64,000 nucleotides of DNA from Brienomyrus brachyistius (Eukaryota > Chordata > Actinopteri > Osteoglossiformes > Mormyridae). The translations under genes and the position numbers were made by a program. Of this stretch, positions 25,101 to 37,100 are shown one piece after another. The notes under the pieces were generated by a model. It was not told the DNA's origin. It worked only from the letters and a program-made list of their open reading frames with translations, and made no database searches. The stretch is taken from contig NC_064533.1 in assembly GCF_023856365.1 (NCBI RefSeq), positions 33,590,118-33,654,117 of the forward strand, in the 5' to 3' direction. The number at the start of each line of letters is the position of its first letter. Position 1 is the first letter of the stretch.

Positions 25101-26174
25101 AGACTGCATAAGGGAAACACAAAGAAATCCTTGTGGTTCTTAAATCAATCAAATTACCTGTAAACATAGCTTTAAAGTAGTCACTGGCTGAAGACATAAC
25201 AACTCTGTGCACTGGGAAGGTTTCTTCACTGTCGCCTGGCACCAGCGTCACGTCACATAGAGTTGAATTTAAACGGAACTGCTGAAACCCCTTGCAGTTA
25301 GGTGAAGAAATACATCTTCCATCAACTTAGAATAGTTCTTGCGTATCACACAGACACTGAATGGTTGTAATAGGTTATACGAAACAAAAATGCACTTTAT
25401 TAAAATGCAATACAAGCATGTACAAGAAGGAACTACTTCTATACTCCTATATTATCAAGCAGATAATTCATCTATCCATGCACATTGATTACAGGTCCTA
25501 GGTCAAATATGCGGTTTACTACCCAGTCTATATCTTTGGTAGATAAAATCTGTTTTAATTGGGTGATTAAACTTAATGAATACATTGTGCGAACTTGTGC
25601 AAACCTGTTTTTCTATTTTTATTGGTAGATGAGTGCTGATTATCAAAATGATAAAGTAATTCCATACTCTGATAAATACTGTAAGACTGTAGAAGTGTTT
25701 CTCAAGCTGGTAGCCAGGGACCCCCAGATGGTCTATGATTTAATGCCTCCCAACTCCCTGCCAGACAGTCCACAAACGTGGACCAGGTTGAGAAACACTG
25801 CTGTAAGAATCAAAGTCTCAAATTCTCAGATTTTTGGTACAACTTCACCTGTTTATTAAAAGAACCAGTACCTGTAAGATGGAATGTCCATGTTCGTTAC
25901 TGCTGAACACTTTGGTGTCACATTTAGGGACCGGAGCATTGAATTCAGTTTTGGAGTTACTTGCAACTGAGATAGTGGGTTTGGTAGATGGAAGAGGAGG
26001 TCTATAAAGGGAAGCTGCTTGGGCCTGAGGATGAAGAGTGTCCCGGGACGCCCGTTTGCTTCCCATTCGAGACAACCTCCGCAGCAAGTTTCCCTCTTCT
26101 CCACTGCTCCTGGAACCCCCCCGAAAAAAACCAACAAAGGCAAAGAGAGACAAACTTATCTCGGCTAATGACAT
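19140..26174 (-). CDS. BTB-BACK-Kelch protein, KLHL9/KLHL13-like
   Basis: Probable substrate adaptor for a CUL3 ubiquitin ligase; human KLHL9/KLHL13 direct Aurora B ubiquitination in mitosis (family knowledge). Exons: 25872-26174, 25158-25290, 24046-24242, 22071-22869, 20755-20868, 19140-19636. All have GT/AG borders, phases agree, and the sum is 2043 bases (680 residues). The BTB spans exons 2-3 ([46 protein letters not shown]). BACK starts exon 4 ([25 protein letters not shown]). Kelch repeats follow ([98 protein letters not shown]). The tail ends near [15 protein letters not shown]. The N-terminal exon is poorly conserved, so the start is uncertain: ATG at 26172-26174 or the in-frame ATG at 26064-26066. 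It may be a diverged third paralogue. Confidence 0.9.
19710..19850 (+). repeat. 3' fragment of the same SINE
   Basis: Runs from GTGTGTGAGTGTGCCCTGAG to GGAAAATGGATGGATGGATG, matching the 3' 140 bases of the copy at 32645. The 5' half is absent. It lies in the intron before the last KLHL exon. Confidence 0.75.
19985..20325 (+). repeat. LTR-like sequence with duplicated 3' end
   Basis: Contains TATAAATAAAGGTGCC (20091-20106) in TATA-like position, AAGTAAAACTC and two copies of a 43-base tail, GAGTTGGAGTGGAAAGCCTG..CGCTTTCTCCAACA (about 20220-20263 and 20287-20322). This looks like a solo LTR whose end was duplicated. No coding region accompanies it. Confidence 0.4.
21246..21790 (-). repeat. 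Old, diverged copy of the SINE or a relative
   Basis: Contains catccatccatcaatcaatc at the left and, at 21655-21760, gggcaatttag, ctttggactgcagg and aaactggagtaccca, which parallel the middle of the younger copies. The rest has drifted or been inserted into. Confidence 0.5.
23655..23830. mobile_element. MITE with 22-base inverted ends
   Basis: ATGTGACCCTCCAGCACAAA at the left and TTTGTGCTGGAGGGTCGCAT at the right are near-perfect inverted repeats around 120 bases of unrelated AT-rich sequence. The left end repeats AAAACC-type strings three times. It lies in the intron between KLHL exons 3 and 4. Confidence 0.65.
23894..23914. repeat. Homopolymer C tract
   Basis: About twenty consecutive C bases, unusual in this AT-rich window, in a KLHL intron. 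Confidence 0.9.
25690..25805. mobile_element. Short hAT-type MITE remnant
   Basis: AGTGTTTCTCAAGCTGGTAG and the complementary right end CCAGGTTGAGAAACACTGCT form imperfect inverted repeats enclosing about 80 bases. It lies in the first KLHL intron. Confidence 0.5.
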
Positions 26175-26179
26175 GCCAA

Positions 26180-28219
26180 TGAAAGATCCAAAGTCAAATT
26201 TCCCAGTAATTCTATATTTACAGTTTCAAATCAACAGAAAACTTGGTTTTACATAGATGCAAAAATTGTATTTTCATGCTTTTAATGTATAAATCAGCTG
26301 GTGTAAAGTTCATAATATTAAAATAAATTGCATAATCATTTCACTAGCTGACAAATATTCCAGGCTTTTTACGGATGTTTTTCAATTCATTTTTTGTTCA
26401 GGTTTAGCTTTTACTACATTGGATTTAAAAAAACTCACCCCATCTCTTCAAACTATTTATCGGGTGTTCCTGAGGTGCAAGAGTTAAAATTGTATTTTCA
26501 GTATCACAAACGTAACAGCAACAACAAATGGCAGCAGGGTGCTCAGACTGCAGCAGCATTTCCTCTAGGGTTGGAGGTTCGGAGGGTTTCACATTCATTC
26601 AATATCAATATATTTGCATGTTGCGGGTTTGGGCAATGAAATTCAATTTACATTTGCATGTAGCCAAAATAGAAAATCATGAAGAAAACAGAAAATGGTT
26701 TAATATAATTTAGACATTAAAAGAAGCTACAACAGAGGATACGTTCTTTTGTTTTTGCATGGCAGAATGGATGGAGCAGTTGTATTTGTGATTATTCATT
26801 GGACATGAATATGCAACTTCATTTTTAAAAATCATTAAAAAAATCGTAACCATCTGGCCTGTGTGGCTGCTTTTGCCCACGTCCGCATTACATCAATATC
26901 CGGTTCCCAGCTAAGTTTTATTCATATATCTTTCTAAAGAAGAATCGATTTTTGCTAAATTATTTTGAAATTAAAATATATGTAACAGCTGTATGCGATT
27001 CCTGATAGCGTGTAGTTTTCAGTGTTCCACTTAACTATTTTAGTATAACCTATTTATCAGCAAATGCTTAAAGCTATCTTTGCTTTCCTTTGTCTCGTTT
27101 CTTGGGCACATTCGGCTCTGAGCTAACATATGCATCTGGATTCAATCCAGCTTGCAACAAAGTCTAGGAGAAGAAACAATGCATTGGCAGGATGCACTGT
27201 ATAGATGGTGTCTTAAGCTGAATGATAAGCAATATTACACCTCCTCTCTTCAAAAATATATAACACTCACTCTGCAGCATGATTACGTTTGTCTATAAGC
27301 AAAGAGTGTTCTCTAAACTAAAAATCTAAGTTTATTGTCTCTCCATGCCTTCATTTTAAAAGCTGTGTTATATGCACATAAGCATGTAAAGAGATATAAG
27401 GAACATAAACAAGAAGAATCTTACCTTAAAGCAAACAATTAATTTTCACTGTTTTGTAATAAATTTTGATGAATTTAAATTTATAGATGGCCTGCAAAGC
27501 TTTAAACAGTCCCTTGTTTGCCTACAACCTACAAAGATACAATGTTCCACTCAGCTGAAATATGTAAACCTTTCGCATAACGGAACTGTTGTTCCGCATT
27601 TACCACTGCCTAACAGTCTTACTTCCTGCTTTACATCTTCCCTTCAACTCCTTTCACTAAGATATGGGTTTCAAAAGTGCTAACCCTCTTAGGTGGCAAG
27701 ATAAATAAAAAGAACTACTATCCATCTTAGTTAAGCAACTTTGCTTTGCTGAACAAAGTGCTGCACAATTTAGCTAATATAGAACATCATTTAATTGAAA
27801 CTAACAAAAAAAACTTTAATTTATTAATAATCATTTTTTTTGCCCTGCATTCTGAAATTTCACATTAGCAAAACACTGACAGGAGACTACAGGAGTTTAT
27901 TCTTAGTACTATTAGAGCATTAGAAATGCTGCAAAAGAAGCTGAAGTTTAGTTCCTTGCTGCTGGTTTTGAGGTTAACTTATGCAAAGCAAGTGTGGCTA
28001 CATATGCAGACCATTTTGCTCCTTGGCCGATTTAAAGGAACATATCACACACATAAGAGAAAAAGTCAGATACATTGTATACAAGGAAGGAATGTTAGAA
28101 ATGCATTAATCAATATTTAAAAGATATATTGCATACACATTTTATAATGTATATACATATAAAGTAAGCAGAAACATTGTGTCTATATATATCAACACAC
28201 CCGTGGGAGGACTATGACA
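26180..28219. other. Upstream of the KLHL gene, nothing recognised
   Basis: No exon, repeat family or strong promoter was recognised, although the KLHL promoter and a non-coding first exon must lie in or near 26175-27600. Confidence 0.45.
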
Positions 28220-28300
28220 TTAATATGAAGTGGTTTGCTTGCTTAAGTGATCCACAGCTTGAGCTTCAGACAAGCGGTAAGAAAAACTATTTTTATTAGG

Positions 28301-28622
28301 TGTTGTCAAGACCTGGTGATGACAGAGGCAGAGTTGAGTCCAAGTTGAACATAAAAATTTACTCATATCAAAGACAAGTACAGAAACATCAGAGTATCTT
28401 GTCTGAGCCAGGGTTACTTCAGAACCACCACTTAAGTCAGGCCTAATCACCTGCCTAAGCTGACCAGGCAAAGCCCAAAATAGCAACGCATTAGCCCACA
28501 AACAAGAAGAAAGGTGTGGGTCAGGTGGCTGTCTGGTAACAGGCATCATAGAGGATCCAGATGAATCAGACCGTGGCAATGAACACTGGCCTTGGGATTG
28601 TAAAAATTATCATTCTGACAGG
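28301..28622 (-). repeat. TGTCA...TGACA-ended repeat, copy 2 (diverged)
   Basis: On the minus strand it begins TGTCAGAATGATAATTTT and ends CACCAGGTCTTGACA. Length and termini match the other two copies but the body is well diverged, so membership in one family is inferred. The open frame across it on the minus strand has no recognisable domain and is not called a gene. Confidence 0.3.
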
Positions 28623-28889
28623 GAAGGATCCTTAGTGTAGGAGAGTGAAAATAAGTTCACCTTACCTCTGACTTGTACTTGTGCATTTCATTTTGTTTTT
28701 GCCGTGGTTTGTTGGGGTCCATCAACACGGTTATAAAGCATGATCATCGAGTATTTCTAAACAGTTGGGCTCCCTAGCATACACTAGTTACACATTCAAA
28801 CCTACTGAAATGAATGCCAGGTTGTCTAACCAGGGTGTAAATTTGGTTAAAAAACTAACTGCCGCATGGCTTATGTTGTATTTTCAAAA

Positions 28890-29640
28890 AGGAACCTGAC
28901 TGCGTGATCCACAAATCAACATACCTCACCTTAGAAAAATAGGGTGAGGTTTGCAGAAGCAGTTACAATGAGCTGTGGCTTAAGAGCTACTGGAGGACAC
29001 CAGTGATGTCAAATTGAAAAAGGAAGCCTTTGGGGAAGTGCTTTCATGGAGGTCTCTTTAACCAGCAGAAAGGTAGCAACAAGCTAGAAGGGCTACAGCT
29101 AAAATAAAGCAACTTTCAGCTCAGTGGTTATCAGAGGATTTCAGAGAAGACTACAAAAGACCTCAATGACTGAACAAGTGATGGTGGGACCTGGCCCAGG
29201 CTGAGTTAAAAAATGAGGATAGGGAAGTGCTTAACACAATGGCTATTATGAAAGCAACACTTAAACTTCTTAGCACTGAGGAAATATTCTCTTGCAAGTT
29301 GTAAGTAGAAATTTGTACACAGATATTGAAGGTGATGAATGTTGTTTGGTTGACAAACCTCTTCAATGTGGCATGTTGAATATGATTAAAGTACTTCTGG
29401 GTGGTGATCCCTATTTTTAAAGAGTTCAGCAGAAGGCAGAGGGTGTATTCTAACTATAGAGGAATAACTCTTTCCAAACTCCCTACAAAAACCTGTGCAA
29501 AGCCTGATCCAAATAAGACCTTGGTTCAATGTCAAGTATGAAGTGACAGAGATAAAAATCAGCAATTGCAAATCCAAGGTCATGGTCCTCACCTGCAAAA
29601 GCGAGGTTGGAGAGTCTGCCTTCAGCAAAGACATTTATAC
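28890..29640 (+). mobile_element. Degenerate LINE fragment
   Basis: Scattered, frameshifted reading frames resemble LINE ORF2 segments: SNYRGITL (29449-29474) is the reverse-transcriptase fingers motif, preceded by DPLFKEFSR and followed at about 29570 by SKVMVLTCKS, which corresponds to the SK-MVL region. Stops and frame changes are frequent, so the copy is dead. Confidence 0.5.
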
Positions 29641-29958
29641 ACCATGGGATATTACTCATGAGTAACAGTAAAAGGTGTGGAAGAAAATTGTTATATGTAA
29701 GGTTAATAGACTGATAATACTGATGTAAGTAGCATAACGTAACTAACATAGGAAAATACTTCAAGGATCCGTGCAAGCGTAGTGAAAAATGCTGGCATTT
29801 CTAAAAGTATAAATCATATAAAGGACAGAGCTGTGAAAACTGTCTCGGCGTCAGAATAATACAGAATCTCTTGTAGAATAATATGTACAAAAGAGGATCC
29901 ACATAGGAGACATGAAAAGGGAAACCTTTGTCTAGTGATCGAAAGTTGAGTGCATATA

Positions 29959-31632
29959 CAGTCAGGTCCATAAATATTGGGACATCGACACAATTCTAAT
30001 CTTTTTGGCTCTATACACCACCACAATGGATTTGAAATGAAACGAACAAGATGTGCTTTAACTGCAGACTTTCAGCTTTAATTTGAGGGTACTTGCATAC
30101 AAATCAGGTGAACGGTGTAGGAATTACAGCAGTTTGTATATCTGCCACCCACTTTTTAAGGGACCAAAAGTAATGGGACAATTGGCTGCTCAGCTGTTCC
30201 ATGGCCAAGTGTGTGTCATTCCCTCATTATCCAATTTACAAGGAGCAGATAAAAGGTCTAGAGTTCATTTCAAGTGTACTATTTGCATTTGGAATCCGTT
30301 GCTGTCAACTCTCAATATGAGATGCAAAGACCTATCACTATCAGTGAAGCAAGCCGTCATTAGGCTGAAAAATAAAAACAAACCCATCCGAGAGATAGCA
30401 AATACATTAGGTGTAGCCAAATCAACTGTTTGGAACATTCTGAAAAAGAAAGATCGCAACGAATGAGCGAATGAATGAACGAATGAATGAGCTCAGCAAC
30501 ACCAAAAGAGTTGCAAGACCACGGAAAACAACTGTGGTGGATGACCGAAGAAATCTTTCCCTGGTGAAGAAAAACCCCTTCAGAACAGTTGGCCAGATCA
30601 AGAACACTCTCCAGGAAGTAGGTGTATGTGTGTCAAGGTCAACAATCAAGAGAAGACTTCACCAGAGTGAATACAGAGGGTTCAACTAAAGATGTAAACC
30701 ATTGGTGAGCCTCAAAAACAGGAAGGGCAGATTAGAGTTTGCCAAACAACATCTAAAAAAGCCTTTACAGTTCTGGAACAACATCCTATGGACAGATGAG
30801 ACAAAGATCAACTTGTACCAGAGTGATGGGAAGAGAAGAGTATGGAGAAGGAAAGGAACTGCTCACGATCCAAAACATACCACATCATCAGTGAAGCATG
30901 GTGGTGGTAGTGTCATGGCGTGGGCATATATGGCTGCCACTGGAACTGGTTCCCTTGTATTTACTGATGATGTGCATGCTGACAAAAGCAGCAGGATGAA
31001 TTCTGAAGTGTTTCGGGAAATATTATCTGCTCATATTCAGCCAAATGCTTCAGAACTCATTGGACGGTGCTTTATAGTGCAGATGGACAATGACCTGAAG
31101 CATACTGCGAAAGCAACCAAAGAGTTTTTTAAGGCAAAGAAGTAGAATGTTATGCAATGGCCAAGTCAATCACCTGACCTGAATCCGATTGAGCGTGCAT
31201 TTCACTTGCTAAAGACAAAACTGAAGGGGAAATGCCCCAAGAACAAGCAGGAACAGAAGACAGTTGCAGTAGAGGCCTGGCAGAGCATCACTAGGGAGGT
31301 AACCCAGCGTTTGATGATGCCTGTGCATTCCGGACTTCAGGCTGTAATTGACTGCAAAGGATTTGCAACCAAGTATTAAAAAGTGAAAGTTTGATTTATG
31401 ATTGTTAATTTGTCCCATTACTTTTGGTCCCTTAAAAAGTGGGTGGCAGATATACAAACTGCTGTAATTCCTACACCGTTCACCTGATTTGTATGTAAAT
31501 ACCCTCAAATTAAAGCTGAAAGTCTGCAGTTAAAGCACATCTTGTTCATTCCATTTCAAATTCACTGAGGTGGTGTATAGAGCCAAAAAGATTAGAATTG
31601 TGTCGATGTCCCAATATTTATGGACCTGACTG
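29959..31632 (+). mobile_element. Tc1/mariner element with long inverted repeats and TA target duplication
   Basis: The ends CAGTCAGGTCCATAAATATT and AATATTTATGGACCTGACTG are inverted repeats. The similarity extends inward for about 225 bases on each side (29959-30184 and 31405-31632), with internal matches such as CCAAAAGTAATGGGACAA. TA lies immediately outside both ends (29957-29958 and 31633-31634). Length 1674 bases, normal for fish Tc1 elements. It encloses a broken transposase gene. Confidence 0.92.
30317..31379 (+). pseudogene. Tc1-type transposase, broken
   Basis: DDE transposase of the Tc1 family, which cuts and pastes its element into TA sites. The N-terminal helix-turn-helix runs from the ATG at 30317 (LSLSVKQAVIRLKNKNKPIR, ANTLGVAKSTVWNIL). 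The first frame ends at 30466 in a (GAAT)n expansion that shifts it; the second paired DNA-binding half continues at 30471 (RPRKTTVVDDRR). In-frame stops then interrupt at 30687-30689 and 31143-31145. The catalytic region is visible as ILWTDETKINLY, IVQMDNDLKHTAK and SPDLNPIERAFHLL, so all three acidic positions (D, D, E) remain readable. The copy cannot make a full transposase. Confidence 0.9.
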
Positions 31633-31639
31633 TACATAT

Positions 31640-32550
31640 ACTATATTGCCAAAAGTATTGGAACACCCCTCCAAATCATCAAATTCAGGCGTTCTAATCA
31701 GTTCCATAGTCACAAGTGTATAAAATCAAGCACCTAGGATGCAGACTGCTTCTACAAACATTTGCGAAAGAATGGGTTGCTTTCAGGAGCTCAGTGAATT
31801 CAAGCGTGGTACCGTGATAGGATGCTACCTGTGCAGTAAATCCACCCACGAAACTTCCTCGCTACTTAATATTCCACGGTCAACTGTTAGTGGTGTTATA
31901 ACAAAGTAAAAGCAATTGGGAACAGCAACTCAACCATGAAAGTGGTAGGCCACATAAAATCACAGAGCGAGGACAACGTATGCTGAGGTACATAATGTGC
32001 AGAGGTACATAATGTGCAGAAGTCGGCAACTGTCTTCAGAGTCAGTAGCTACAGACCTCCAAACTTCGTGTGGCCTTCAGATTAGCTCAAGAACAGTGTG
32101 CAGAGAACTTCATGGAATGGGTTTCCATGGCCGAGCAGCTGCATCCAAACCTTACATCACCAAGTGCAACGAAAAGCGTTGGATGCAGTGGTGTAAAGCA
32201 TGCCGCCACTGGACTCTAGCGTAGTGGAGATGTGTGCTCTGAAGTGACAAATCATGTTTGCCTGGCAATCCGACGAACGAGTCAGGGTCTGGTTGCTGGG
32301 AGAACGGTACTTGCCTGACTGCATTGTGCCAAGTGTCGTTTGGTGGAGGTGGGATTATGATGTGGGGTTGTTTTTCAGGGGTTGGGCTTGGCCCCTTAGT
32401 TCGAAGCCATTTTGGACAATTTCATGCTCCCAACTTTGTGGGAACAGTTTGAGGATGGCCCCTTCCTGTTCCAAAATGACTGCCACCAGTGCACAAAGCA
32501 GGGTCCATAAGGACATGGATTAGCAGGTGTCCCAATACTCTTGGCAATTA
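31640..32550 (+). mobile_element. Second Tc1-type element, internally deleted
   Basis: Starts ATTGCCAAAAGTATTGGAAC and ends CCCAATACTCTTGGCAAT, an inverted pair. At about 910 bases it is much shorter than a complete element. It begins only about seven bases after the first Tc1 element. Confidence 0.82.
31772..32523 (+). pseudogene. Second Tc1-type transposase, truncated and frameshifted
   Basis: Pieces in several frames: GCFQELSEFKRGTVIG and STHETSSLLNIPRSTVSG (DNA-binding part), RTVCRELHGMGFHGRAAASK, KRWMQWCKACRHW, a SDKSCL segment holding the first catalytic Asp, then GGGGIMMWGCFSGVGLGPL. A FQND-like match near 32471 corresponds to the second catalytic region, and the frame runs into HKAGSIRTWIS. 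The D/E-containing C-terminal third is missing. Confidence 0.8.
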
Positions 32551-32555
32551 CGCCC

Positions 32556-33231
32556 CCACTATATATCGCAGATATTTTTCCCCAACGCATCACGATTCTC
32601 TGCGATGTGTGTATATATATACATGTACAGTACATTATATATTATGGGGGTGGCATGGTGGTGCAGTGATTAGACCTGTTGCCTCACACCTCTGGGACTC
32701 AGGTTCGAGTCTCCGCCTGGGATACATGTGTGTGGAGTTTGCATGTTCTTCCCAAGTCGTTGTGGGGTTTCCTCCGAGTACTCCGGTTTCCCCCCACAGT
32801 CCAAAAACATTCTGAGGCTAATTGGAGTTACTAAATTGCCCATAGGAGTGCATGTGTGAGTGAATGGTGTGCGAGTGTGCCCTGCAATGGGCTGGCCCCC
32901 CATCCTGGGTTGTTCCCTGCCTCGTGCCCATTGCTTTCGGGATAGGCTCCAGACCCCCTGCGACCCAGTAGGATAAGCGGTTTGGAAAATGGATGGATTG
33001 ATTATATATTATGTTACTCATATCCTTAGCCCGACATCCACATATCATATATGTTTACAAAGTGTGTCTTAATAAGTTTTTATGTGTTTAAAGCATGTGG
33101 GAGGGGTATTTTAAGGCTTAAACTATATTAAAAAAAAGTTTATTTATATGGTCTTTCTATATCGCGGATATTCACCTATCGCTGATGGTTCTGGAATGTA
33201 ACTTCTGCGATAGGCAAGGGATCACTGTAAT
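32556..33231. mobile_element. pogo-like element split by a SINE
   Basis: The right end, ATATCGCGGATATTCACCTATCGC and GCAAGGGATCACTGTAA (33162-33231), is typical of pogo/Tigger-type sub-terminal sequence. A left fragment with TATATCGCAGATATTTTTCC and CATCACGATTCTCTGCG lies at 32561-32608. The SINE at 32645-33003 lies between them. No transposase reading frame survives. Confidence 0.5.
32645..33003 (+). repeat. tRNA-derived SINE, near full length, copy 2
   Basis: Begins GGGGGTGGCATGGTGGTGCA with Pol III A-box/B-box-like sequences, continues through GTTTGCATGTTCTTCC and ends AAAATGGATGGATTGATT. It sits inside a pogo-like element whose halves flank it. Confidence 0.78.
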
Positions 33232-33236
33232 ACAGA

Positions 33237-33850
33237 GGTCACCAACATGGTGCCCATGGGCACCAGGATGCCCCCCAAGGCCCACGAGTTGCCCGCGGAC
33301 CTGTTCTAAAAATAGCACAACTTACCAGTAAGCAGCGTCTAAGATTTTACTTTATCCTGTTGCTATTCTTCTTTAATCACATTTGAATTTATATAGATTT
33401 GAAGCTGACAATATCTAAAAAAAAAACAAAAAACATTTAAAACATGTTTATTATACATGAAGTTTAGGAGGGTGTTTTCAAACTGGAAGCCAATTCTGGT
33501 AACCAATTAAAATGAGCATACTAGAGATGCTAAGCAAATTCAGGATTAACATGTCACTGAAAATGTATAAAACCTGTAACCTGCTGCAAATGGCCAGGCC
33601 ACTGAGTGAAATCTCACTTTTGTGTGCAATGACAGGTTAGTTTATTCAAAGAAACTTGCCTCTTGCAAGCTGTTCTCTATTGGCTGCATGGTTGAAGAGG
33701 GAATGCAGGATTGACAAATAGACCAGTCCATGGCAGAGAAATGGCAGATTGTTTTCAATATGGAATGAATTAATGTGTAAAACTACCATTATTTGGTGCG
33801 CAAATAGTTTTCTAGATACATTTTTATAAATGTGAAAAGAAAACTACAAA
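33237..33850 (+). mobile_element. hAT-type 5' fragment
   Basis: Begins CAGAGGTCACCAACATGGTG, continues GCCCATGGGCACCAGGATGCC and GTTGCCCGCGGACCTGTTC, an arrangement typical of fish hAT non-autonomous elements. The right boundary is unclear. The rest of the intergenic stretch up to 34121 shows nothing else recognisable. Confidence 0.4.
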
Positions 33851-34121
33851 CAATGGAATTGCTTAATGCAGCCAGTAGTTGCTAAGAACCATTTAATAAA
33901 GTTTCATACATAAGTGCAACAAAACACGTTCTTGAAAATAGGCTGTTGTATCACAAACATGGAACTCAAATCAAACTGCAAAACGATTCTAGCTGTATAA
34001 TCAAAATAAACTGCATGTTAAAGTCAGGTCCTGGGAGAAAAGGAAAAATAGGCATAAATCTGTTACAAAGTGCTCCTGCTATTGTGTCAAATGAATAATG
34101 ACATGCTGCAGGCTTCTTGAC

Positions 34122-37100
34122 TCAATCTTCTTCGGCTAGCCCTTTTTCTATTAGTGGGCGGTGAACTAGAGCTCCCACATCATTGTACAGCATCACAGCA
34201 ATTTCAGGTCCTGTTGACTAGAGAAAGTTCTTATTTTAAGTCAAGTTTAGTGTATATTAGATATTTTAGTGAAATGGAAGCTACTAATTGACTGTCAAAT
34301 ATACTCACCATGACACAAGCGGTAATTTTGCCATGCAGCAAGTCAATCATCTCAAGTACAGCCTTAATGCTCCATTCGGGGGAGTACGAGACTCTTTCCT
34401 TCTCCAGGCTGACATGAGGGGGCCTGAGCCCAGTCACTCGTACTTTGATAGCTTTGCAGGGATACTGCAACAGCTCAGAAGGGATCTGACGTAGCCTTGG
34501 GGATCAGAAAATAATGTCTTGTTTATATCCTTTAATGTACAATAAGTAAGAAATACTCCAAAGAAATGCACTTCATAATAAAAAGGGTATAGTGTCATGC
34601 ATTTCACAGGCTGCTGCTACTGTAAATGGCACCAGACGAGACGCACATTATCCAAATAAAATGCAAATTAATTACCAAGAATTAAGTAAAGGCATTAGAA
34701 TGCTTGCATTAAAGATGACGCCAAGGAACTAGCGCGGTCACTATCAATCTACCAATAAATTTGTTGATTCTCGATCGATTTGTTGATTAATCTATACACA
34801 CACACCCACGTTGGTATTCCTATACTTGTGAAGACGGTCTATTCAAGTCTATAGGCAAAACCCTAACCCCAATCACGAGATCCTATACTCTACTAAAACC
34901 CTAATCTTAACCATAAGTACCCAAACAAAATACAAGACTTTTGGCATTTCCACAGATAGTTATAAAATTAAGTTTTGTACTTGTGAGGACCAAAGGGCCT
35001 GCATGGAAATTTTTGGGATTCCATAGAGACAATAACAAAAAAACAGCAAGTGGCAATGCCACCAACTTAGGGTCAATTTGGAAACTGTTTTGCTAGATTT
35101 TCAGTTTATGTTCATCACAATGTGAACTTTTCCCAATGCTGTTCAACCTTACACTTAGATATATACACATATTACTCCACATGTTAAAAAAAGAAATCAT
35201 TTGGGTAATATGTACCATATTCTGTAAGACGATGTGGGTAAGTGATGGGACTAGCCTTTGTTTTAGCTGCGTTCACCTTGAGATACAGGAATTGTAGAAA
35301 GTAAATTAAGCTAAATAATTTAAGTTAAAATGATGACAGAGATAGGCTATTGTACTCCAAGGATACATAACTTAGACATATCCTAATATACTATGATTGG
35401 GCAAGTCAGTGGTCAGTCATGTTGTTGTAATATTTAAGTTCTTGAAGCTTTGTATTTTTGTTCACTTTTAATTAAGTGCTCTTACAGAAATGATGCTTTC
35501 ACACTTTATTTGGCCCCCCATCTTACAAAAGTCAATGCTTTTTTTTATTTATTTTTTAAAAAAGTAATCATGACAGCTATACAATGAACTACTATAATAC
35601 TTACTTTTGTGTGGACAAAGTATCATCAGAGCCAAAATCCACATGCCTCACCAGGATTTGGACTGGGTTATAATTTTTAATGCTCAGTATCTTGGCCCTG
35701 TAGTACTGCCCATCACTGTACTTGGCCAAGCAAGGGCTTCCTACAAAGAAGAAAGCAATTTTCTGATGTCTTCAGCAGTAACGATTTAGTAAAAGAGTCA
35801 GCTAAAAAAAATGAGAGCAGAGAAACAAACCAATGGCAAAGTCACTGAGTGGCTGGAGTCTGTCCACCATCTCATTCACATACGCAAGAGCTTCTTCCAG
35901 GTTTTCCTCACTGTCCTCCACAAAATCCTCCATGTCCAGAAGGGGAGAGAGAAAAACCTATAAAAGAAATAATCCAAGTAACTGCAAATTAAATCATCCT
36001 GCTATAACCAAAGAATACCATGTAACCTCCCCCTGACATATTTCACTGTGAGATATCAATGAGTAATGTTGCTTTGTGAATATAATTTGAGACATTTGAT
36101 CATTTCCGAATGACATGCAACTAAAGGTTACAGGTTGACTGGCAAACTACTTTATGAAATGCATGAAAATTCAGACCTGCAGAGAGACATCCCATTTATT
36201 TAATTCTGACAGCTATTTAACACAAGGGCTGGGTATTACCAACTAGCCCACAATACAATTCTCATTAGAATACCAGTGTCACAATTCAACTCATCATGAT
36301 ACATCACAATATTACCACGGTATCCCGATTGTTAATACGCCAATATTTAAAACCAGACCATATTTAATTAACAGACATTACAGCCTTTAACTACCAAGGT
36401 TGAGCCAGTTTTGTGCATTCATAAAATACACATTTCTATTTTTAAAAAAACAAATGTGAAAAGTAACAGAATGAAACATTCTACTAACATTAGTGGTAAA
36501 CACTTCACTGCATTTTTACAATGCAGTGCAGTTAGCATAGGCTACATAAATAGAGGCTTTTAGGAAATGCCTGTTTTGTTGTGCATGTTTTTTTTTGCAA
36601 GCTACGGTAGCAATGGTAAAGGCCCAGACTTAGTCAACTAGTAACGTTACCCTTAGAAATGCATAATACTTTGGTTAACACGCAGAGATCACCTGATATT
36701 CATTAAAAATTAAGACAGACATTGGTCCGATGTGTCAGTCTTAGTCAATATTGCCAGCCAATATTTAAACTTTATCAATATTCAAAGTTAGCAGCGCTAA
36801 TTGTTATATCGATGTACTTTTTTCAAGTTTAAATTGGGGCTCTGTTAAAGATAAAATAGAAACAAATGGTATTCCTTGCTCATTGTAAACGATGTGAGCG
36901 CTTTAGTCATGATGTTACACAGACTCCCAGAATCCATAGCTAAAATTAAACCAATTCAGATAGTGGGAAATTTGATGACGGGAAAAGGAGGGGAATCATT
37001 ATTATTTGATTCATTTTGTTTTAAATCTTGAGCAATTCATTTGCTAATAACAGCAAATGTTGTTATAAAAGTGCAAATTAAAAAACATAAAGCTCCCTAT

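Noticed and set aside
28220..28579. 119-codon minus-strand frame
   Set aside because: It coincides with a TGTCA-ended repeat, contains no domain and has no sign of introns or conservation.
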